Assembly (NCBI GenBank): GCA_028565635.1
Contig: JAOXYB010021914.1
Location: 1 to 14,467, forward strand
DNA: 14,467 nt
Direction: 5' to 3'
Source: Phoronis ovalis
Taxonomy: Eukaryota; Phoronida; Phoronidae
A program made the translations under genes and the position numbers. The notes beneath the pieces are model-generated. The model saw only the letters and a list, made by a program, of their open reading frames with translations, ran no database searches and was not told the origin of the DNA. Shown here in pieces: positions 12,454 to 14,467 of the stretch (position 1 is its first letter; each line of letters begins with the position of its first letter).

Positions 12454-14034
12454 TCGTGTGCGTGTGTGTGTGTGTGTGTGTGTTACTAAGGTGGTTGGAT
12501 TGGAAATCAATTATATCCTTTGCCCAAATACACGTTTCAATGAGTAAAACCCAATAATATTTGACAGTGACAACAACACTTGGGTATCATTAATATATAA
12601 ATAAATCAAATCATATGGATTACAAAGTCGGCCAACAGTTTTTATTCCTCCAGTACATCCTTTGTACAGCGAACCGGGATAGATAATGGATTCAAAAGAA
12701 GTAACACCGTATTTCCATATTTTATCAGGGTCTGTTAATATTGTGTTTATACTTCACAGATATTGATGAATGTTCCAGTTCACCTTGCCAAAATGGCGGC
12801 ACCTGCAGAAACTTAGAGGATAAGTACATATGTTCCTGCGGGAGTGGATATGGTGGGAAAATCTGCGAAATTAGTAATTATGAAAAGAGCTTTTGTAATA
12901 GAATAAGGAGATATAAATATTGTTTAAAAATGTTGCTAACAAAAAATTTAATTTGTGTAATTTTAAGTAGTTTATCCGACGTGAAAAATTGTTTATCCTT
13001 GCTTGAAACAGCAGACATATAAGAGCAAACGGCATTCATTCACTTACAACCTGCAAAAAATGTTCTACTTCGACCCAATGTAATATTTAAGTACACATTG
13101 CTAGAGATAGCTTTTGTGCATGATTCTAACTGTCTGCATCAGTGTGTGTATATATTTTAGGAAGGGAGTGTATATCCCCACGAATTACCATTCACCACAA
13201 TTTAAAAAAAATTCGCTATTCACTAGCAATTTCCAGTAAACAGCTCCATTACCCACCATTCGCCACATTTTTCAAAAAGCATAAATTCACCAATATCAAT
13301 GATTCCAACCATATTTTGACACCAGGGGTACTGATATAGTTTTTCATCAAGTCCAACACATATTTTAAATTACACCAAATTTCCATATTCCCAGAATTGT
13401 TACAAACTTTTAATTTCGTATATGAATATCGTTTTCTAAGTCTGTTATAAGCAATATCTTTCGAAATTCTGAGATCTTCTTTAATTTCTGACATGTATAA
13501 GATATTTCTAGACAAAAGTTTGTACGCATTGTTTATTTACCATTATGATATAAGTTGCAAGTTTGAATTTCTAAATCCCGTTTACTTTACACTCAATATC
13601 TTCAGTAACGGCCCATTCACTTTTAAAGCAAAATGTATACACTCCCATTTATTAAAATATATGGGAGAAATATATTATTTTCACGTGTTCGCAAACAGAA
13701 TTGTCAGTAAGTAGTTCAAATTACTTTTTTGAAAGAGTGAACCTGCATTCGGATATTATATTGTAGTATTCACGTTGCTCTTAGTTACATTTAGATTGGT
13801 CTTTTTAATTATTTTGACAACAAATATATATACATACATACATGCATTTATTTCGTAATACACATAGGTATTTTTGACTACATCGGCTGTTTTAAGGATT
13901 GTATAACCGTACCTGCTGACGGAGGAATCAGAGATTTGCCACACGAGATGCTGATTAGTTCTCTAACTCCAAGAGCCTGTGTGGATGCATGCAAAGGCGC
14001 CAATTACAAATACGCCGGACTTCAAAATTCCAAC
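4854..14034 (+). CDS. Spliced gene, 5' ten exons: secreted ectodomain + Ca-binding EGF + WSC protein (3' incomplete)
   Basis: I join ten exons: 4854-4997, 6918-7174, 7600-7740, 8449-8587, 9829-9987, 10392-10540, 11665-11829, 11994-12034, 12760-12873 and 13868-14034. They total 1476 nt (492 codons) in one open frame, and each intron starts GT and ends AG. Intron phases are 0,2,2,0,0,2,2,1,1,0. Domains in order: signal peptide (residues 1 to about 29), an ectodomain without a family name I can give (30-398), a calcium-binding EGF-like domain (399-436), and the start of a WSC domain (440-492). From memory, uncharacterised proteins of molluscs and cnidarians share this N-terminal ectodomain, beginning with a His-Phe-x-Gly motif just after the signal peptide. 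Function is unknown; an extracellular adhesion, matrix or ligand-binding role is inference. There is no stop codon or membrane segment after the signal peptide within the window, so the gene continues downstream. The 5' UTR and promoter were not located. Confidence 0.87.
4998..6917 (+). other. Intron 1 (1920 bp)
   Basis: Phase 0 intron running from GTAAAG to TTCTAG. It holds no recognisable coding exon, mobile element or RNA gene. Two short perfect hairpins are present: 8-bp arms 5499-5506/5514-5521 with a 7-nt loop, and 9-bp arms 6470-6478/6483-6491 with a 4-nt loop. A second donor-like site (GTAAGTA at 5035) lies 37 bp inside. Confidence 0.8.
6918..7174 (+). CDS. Exon 2: ectodomain, CxxxC motifs
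   Basis: The acceptor is CTCTTCTAG|GCC and the donor is TAGG|GTAAGT. The exon enters in phase 0 and leaves in phase 2. It encodes residues 49-134. Two CxxxC pairs are visible, C64/C68 (CGSAC) and C88/C92 (CNSGC), plus aromatic-rich beta-strand-like stretches ([16 protein letters not shown]) and an acidic [10 protein letters not shown] segment. The pattern of cysteine pairs, Trp residues and alternating hydrophobics suggests an all-beta, disulfide-stabilised extracellular fold. This is inference from composition; I know no named domain for it. It matches, from memory, the second segment of the mollusc/cnidarian uncharacterised family mentioned under the whole gene. Confidence 0.88.
7175..7599 (+). 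other. Intron 2 (425 bp)
   Basis: Phase 2 intron from GTAAGT to CATTCAG. I see nothing else in it. Confidence 0.85.
7600..7740 (+). CDS. Exon 3: ectodomain
   Basis: The acceptor is TTACATTCAG|ATTC and the donor is TATAG|GTAAAC, phase 2 in and phase 2 out. It encodes residues 134-181. The split Gly codon (GG+A) is restored across the preceding intron, giving [17 protein letters not shown]. Further on it reads [20 protein letters not shown]; the [11 protein letters not shown] stretch contains an N-glycosylation sequon at N169 and looks like a conserved surface loop. No cysteine is present in this exon. Confidence 0.87.
7777..8124. mobile_element. Fold-back (long hairpin) element, MITE-like, in intron 3
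   Basis: A long imperfect palindrome. The outer ends share TAGCTAGCTA (from 7777 and 8115-8124), and the well-paired body runs from CAGTGT (7826) to ACACTG (8112). Matching blocks include GAATCGTCAATC (from about 7838) against GATTGACGATTC on the right, CATGCGAAC against GTTCGCATG, TTCCTGCTA against TAGCAGGAA, and a perfect 12-bp inner stem GAACTCGAACAG (7947-7958) with CTGTTCGAGTTC (7977-7988) around an 18-nt loop. The left arm carries a 34-bp local duplication, with CTAGTATTCAG at both 7784-7794 and 7818-7828. It has no transposase and would be a non-autonomous DNA element. The 84-codon open frame across it (7830-8084) is a product of the palindrome. No clear target-site duplication was found. 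Confidence 0.8.
8449..8587 (+). CDS. Exon 4: ectodomain with DxDxD loop and cysteine cluster
   Basis: The acceptor is TTGTGCTGCAG|ATAC and the donor is CAG|GTTAGT, phase 2 in and phase 0 out. It encodes residues 181-227. It carries C186, C205, C213 and C217, the last two forming another CxxxC (CASVC). The acidic loop [13 protein letters not shown] (D197, D199, D201) resembles the DxDxD calcium-ligand loops common in extracellular beta-sandwich domains. Calcium binding is inference; Phe replaces the Gly often found between the second and third Asp. The LPNATIEQ segment holds a sequon at N222. Confidence 0.9.
8588..9828 (+). other. Intron 4 (1241 bp)
   Basis: Phase 0 intron from GTTAGT to TGTTTAG. 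Apart from the minisatellite at 9031-9135 (separate entry) I see no coding or mobile sequence. Confidence 0.8.
9031..9135. repeat. 15-bp minisatellite, 7 copies
   Basis: Seven contiguous copies of TTTACGAGTCTATCT. The first copy has C for T at 9039, the fifth ends in G (9105), and the other five are identical. A broken partial copy (TTTCT) follows. The homogeneity suggests recent expansion and probable length polymorphism. It lies in intron 4 and is frame-irrelevant. Confidence 0.98.
9829..9987 (+). CDS. Exon 5: ectodomain
   Basis: The acceptor is AAATGTTTAG|GATACT and the donor is ATGCAG|GTGAGT. It is symmetrical in phase (0-0) and 53 codons long, so it could be skipped without breaking the frame. 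It encodes residues 228-280. It opens with DTCTIQFD, whose C230 may pair with the exon 4 cysteines. It continues with [14 protein letters not shown], a strongly strand-like segment typical of an Ig-like or cadherin-like beta-sandwich edge, and ends with DPLSSIPMQ leading straight into FLLTTPS of exon 6. No named domain is recognised. Confidence 0.9.
9988..10391 (+). other. Intron 5 (404 bp)
   Basis: Phase 0 intron from GTGAGT to GTTTTAG. I see nothing else in it. Confidence 0.85.
10392..10540 (+). CDS. Exon 6: ectodomain linker to second beta-sandwich-like unit
   Basis: The acceptor is GATTATGTTTTAG|TTCTTG and the donor is GTACC|GTAAGT, phase 0 in and phase 2 out. It encodes residues 281-330. 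[16 protein letters not shown] closes the first unit; C292 is the only cysteine. After a Pro/Tyr-rich linker ([13 protein letters not shown]) a new strand pattern starts, with [13 protein letters not shown]. Sequons are present at N314 (NGT) and N326 (NHT). The FLLTTPSY / YQSPTP organisation is, from memory, shared with the same uncharacterised invertebrate family. Confidence 0.88.
10820..11064 (+). pseudogene. Decayed non-LTR retrotransposon reverse transcriptase fragment in intron 6
   Basis: Translation from 10882 gives [13 protein letters not shown], the reverse transcriptase motif usually written SGVPQGxxLGP. After a stop at 10939-10941 the reading moves to another frame from 10938, giving [19 protein letters not shown] and then ILYRSR. 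This includes the catalytic block as FIDD instead of the common F(A/V)DD. After a stop at 11013-11015 the first frame resumes with [14 protein letters not shown]. The block order and spacing match Jockey/CR1-type non-LTR elements. At least two frameshifts and internal stops make it non-functional, and only the palm region remains. It lies on the same strand as the host gene. The 5' edge is uncertain: sequence from about 10820 looks similar but is more degraded. Confidence 0.87.
11065..11664 (+). other. Remainder of intron 6, nothing recognised
   Basis: Follows the reverse transcriptase fossil and ends at the exon 7 acceptor TTTGTAG. No retrotransposon 3' tail, poly-A or target-site duplication could be identified, so the extent of the insertion is unknown. 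Confidence 0.6.
11665..11829 (+). CDS. Exon 7: second beta-sandwich-like unit
   Basis: The acceptor is TGTATTTGTAG|CATT and the donor is AACGG|GTAAGA, phase 2 in and phase 2 out (55 codon equivalents, frame-neutral if skipped). It encodes residues 330-385. [11 protein letters not shown] continues the strand begun in exon 6. [27 protein letters not shown] then resembles the W..C core of Ig-like folds (W364, C377), ending in a DANG turn. The partner of C377 is probably C392 in the next, very small exon. The assignment to an Ig-like fold is inference. Confidence 0.89.
11830..11993 (+). other. Intron 7 (164 bp)
   Basis: The shortest intron in the gene, phase 2, from GTAAGA to a T-rich tract and CTAACAG. 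It separates exon 7 from the microexon. Confidence 0.87.
11994..12034 (+). CDS. Exon 8: 41-nt microexon
   Basis: The acceptor is TTTTTTTTCTAACAG|AAAA, preceded by a run of T, and the donor is TGGG|GTAAGT, a full consensus. It completes G385 and encodes [13 protein letters not shown] followed by the first base of the Asp codon that opens the EGF domain. It enters in phase 2 and leaves in phase 1, so it is the adapter between the ectodomain exons (phase 0/2) and the phase-1 EGF module. C392 likely closes the disulfide with C377. It was identified because it alone links exons 7 and 9 in frame. Confidence 0.85.
12035..12759 (+). other. Intron 8 (725 bp)
   Basis: Phase 1 intron from GTAAGT to CTTCACAG. 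It contains the TA/TG microsatellite. Open frames of about 60-94 codons at 12090-12374 are featureless and overlap on opposite strands; they are not called as genes. Confidence 0.85.
12400..12483. repeat. Compound (TA)n(TG)n microsatellite
   Basis: About 18 TA units (12401-12437) run directly into TG units to 12483, with interruptions (TTCG and CG) around 12453-12462. Such alternating purine-pyrimidine tracts are prone to length change and can adopt cruciform (TA) or Z-DNA (TG) form in vitro. It lies within intron 8. Confidence 0.98.
12760..12873 (+). CDS. Exon 9: calcium-binding EGF-like domain
   Basis: The acceptor is ATACTTCACAG|ATATT and the donor is ATTA|GTAATT. The exon is 114 nt and phase 1-1, the classic shape of a shuffled EGF exon. 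With the G from exon 8 it encodes a complete domain of about 36 residues with six cysteines (C403, C408, C414, C423, C425, C434). The start DIDEC is the calcium-ligand signature of EGF_CA domains. The stretch C414-R-N416-LEDK-Y421-I-C423-S-C425 fits the Asp/Asn beta-hydroxylation consensus exactly. By family knowledge such domains bind one Ca2+ and stabilise the junction with neighbouring modules. The donor is weak at +5 (T), but it preserves frame into exon 10. Confidence 0.93.
12874..13867 (+). other. Intron 9 (994 bp)
   Basis: Phase 1 intron separating the EGF and WSC modules, from GTAATT to CACATAG. It contains the inverted-repeat-bounded segment listed separately and a short TACA run (about 13829-13842). 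Confidence 0.82.
13164..13646. repeat. Segment bounded by 11-bp inverted repeats (possible non-autonomous element)
   Basis: GGGAGTGTATA at 13164-13174 is the exact reverse complement of TATACACTCCC at 13636-13646. The enclosed 483 bp contains an 88-codon minus-strand open frame (13249-13515) without a recognisable domain. No target-site duplication is evident, and an 11-bp match over this distance could arise by chance, so the mobile-element reading is tentative. Confidence 0.35.
13868..14034 (+). CDS. Exon 10: N-terminal half of a WSC domain
   Basis: The acceptor is TACACATAG|GTATTT and the donor is TCCAAC|GTAATT, phase 1 in and phase 0 out. It encodes residues 437-492. DYIGCFKD is the standard opening of a WSC domain. 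It is followed by IRDLPH, a [11 protein letters not shown] helix (C474 and C478) and [10 protein letters not shown]. The expected remainder of the domain, beginning with a Cys-x-Cys-Gly motif, is not in the rest of the window and must be in the next exon. An insert with an extra cysteine (C448, CFKDC) and a longer loop (TVPADGG) before the Arg-Asp-Leu is slightly unusual. WSC domains are putative carbohydrate-binding modules of cell-surface proteins (yeast stress sensors, polycystin-1, kremen); what this one binds cannot be inferred. Confidence 0.92.
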
Positions 14035-14467
14035 GTAATTTATTATAAGTTAATTTTTTTTTGTATGACAGCAATATCATTATTTGTGAAACGCAACAAT
14101 TATCTAAATCACGTTGCACGGCTATCTTTTGTTAACTAAATGTTTGTTAGAACGGCCTACTGCATAGCATAAATTAAACGGCTGCATATAATCACTGTCC
14201 ATGTAGCTACATGTAAGCTATGCAATAGACTATTTGCATGCACCATCGGACCCTTTCGATCGCAGCATTCTCAGATGAAAACAATACACGGTTTTTAAAA
14301 CCCGACTTTAGAAATGAATTAAGCGGTGAAATTTAATCAAAGTAATAAAATGTTAAAATAAATAATGTTTTATGTGATGTAATACCCGGTGACTTGTGAA
14401 AAGGAAGTTTTTCTTAAACCAGCGGTAATAAGATTTTGTTTAAATTGGTTTTGGCTCAGAATGCGAA
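14035..14467 (+). other. Intron 10, incomplete at the window edge
   Basis: Starts GTAATT in phase 0. I searched it for the C-x-C-G motif that should complete the WSC domain and did not find it in any frame, so the next exon lies beyond the window. Nothing else is seen. Confidence 0.75.

Noticed and set aside
12741-13022. 93-codon open frame containing the EGF as a complete small protein
   Set aside because: The residues before DIDEC and after CEI are intron translation. The acceptor at 12759 and donor at 12874 give a phase 1-1 exon that joins exons 8 and 10 in frame.
13249-13515. 88-codon minus-strand open frame
   Set aside because: No recognisable domain, signal or splice logic; it ends inside an intron of the supported gene. 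Kept only as part of the tentative inverted-repeat segment.

Overview
This window is eukaryotic. It is AT-rich, has no dense open reading frames, and carries short exons separated by introns with clean GT..AG borders. The one gene I can support is on the + strand: the first ten coding exons of a secreted or membrane-anchored extracellular protein. The domain mix (a long cysteine-containing ectodomain, one calcium-binding EGF-like module, a WSC domain) together with a decayed non-LTR retrotransposon reverse transcriptase suggests an invertebrate animal. From memory of similar uncharacterised proteins I favour a mollusc, possibly a bivalve, but the window does not settle species or class.

Layout. 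Bases 1-4853 are non-coding as far as I can see. They hold two short tandem duplications (2190-2265 and 2899-2964), two poly-G runs (1598-1607 and 1866-1876) and a weak inverted-repeat pair (about 1155-1283). Exon 1 (4854-4997) encodes a signal peptide and the first strand of the ectodomain. Exons 2-7 (6918-11829) encode the rest of the ectodomain. Exon 8 is a 41-nt microexon (11994-12034). Exon 9 (12760-12873) is a symmetrical phase 1-1 calcium-binding EGF module. Exon 10 (13868-14034) is the first half of a WSC domain, which must be completed beyond the window. The joined exons total 1476 nt, or 492 codons, in one open frame with every intron phase matching across the splice. This is the main evidence that the model is right.

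The introns hold most of the remaining structure. Intron 3 has a 0.35-kb fold-back (hairpin) element. Intron 4 has a 15-bp minisatellite in seven copies. Intron 6 has the fossil reverse transcriptase. Intron 8 has a compound (TA)n(TG)n microsatellite. Intron 9 has a segment of about 480 bp bounded by 11-bp inverted repeats.

The encoded protein looks like a modular cell-surface or matrix protein. It would be exported by the signal peptide, probably N-glycosylated, and Ca-bound at the EGF module and possibly at an acidic DxDxD loop in the ectodomain. The WSC domain is a putative carbohydrate-binding module. No RNA gene, CRISPR array or prokaryotic feature was seen.
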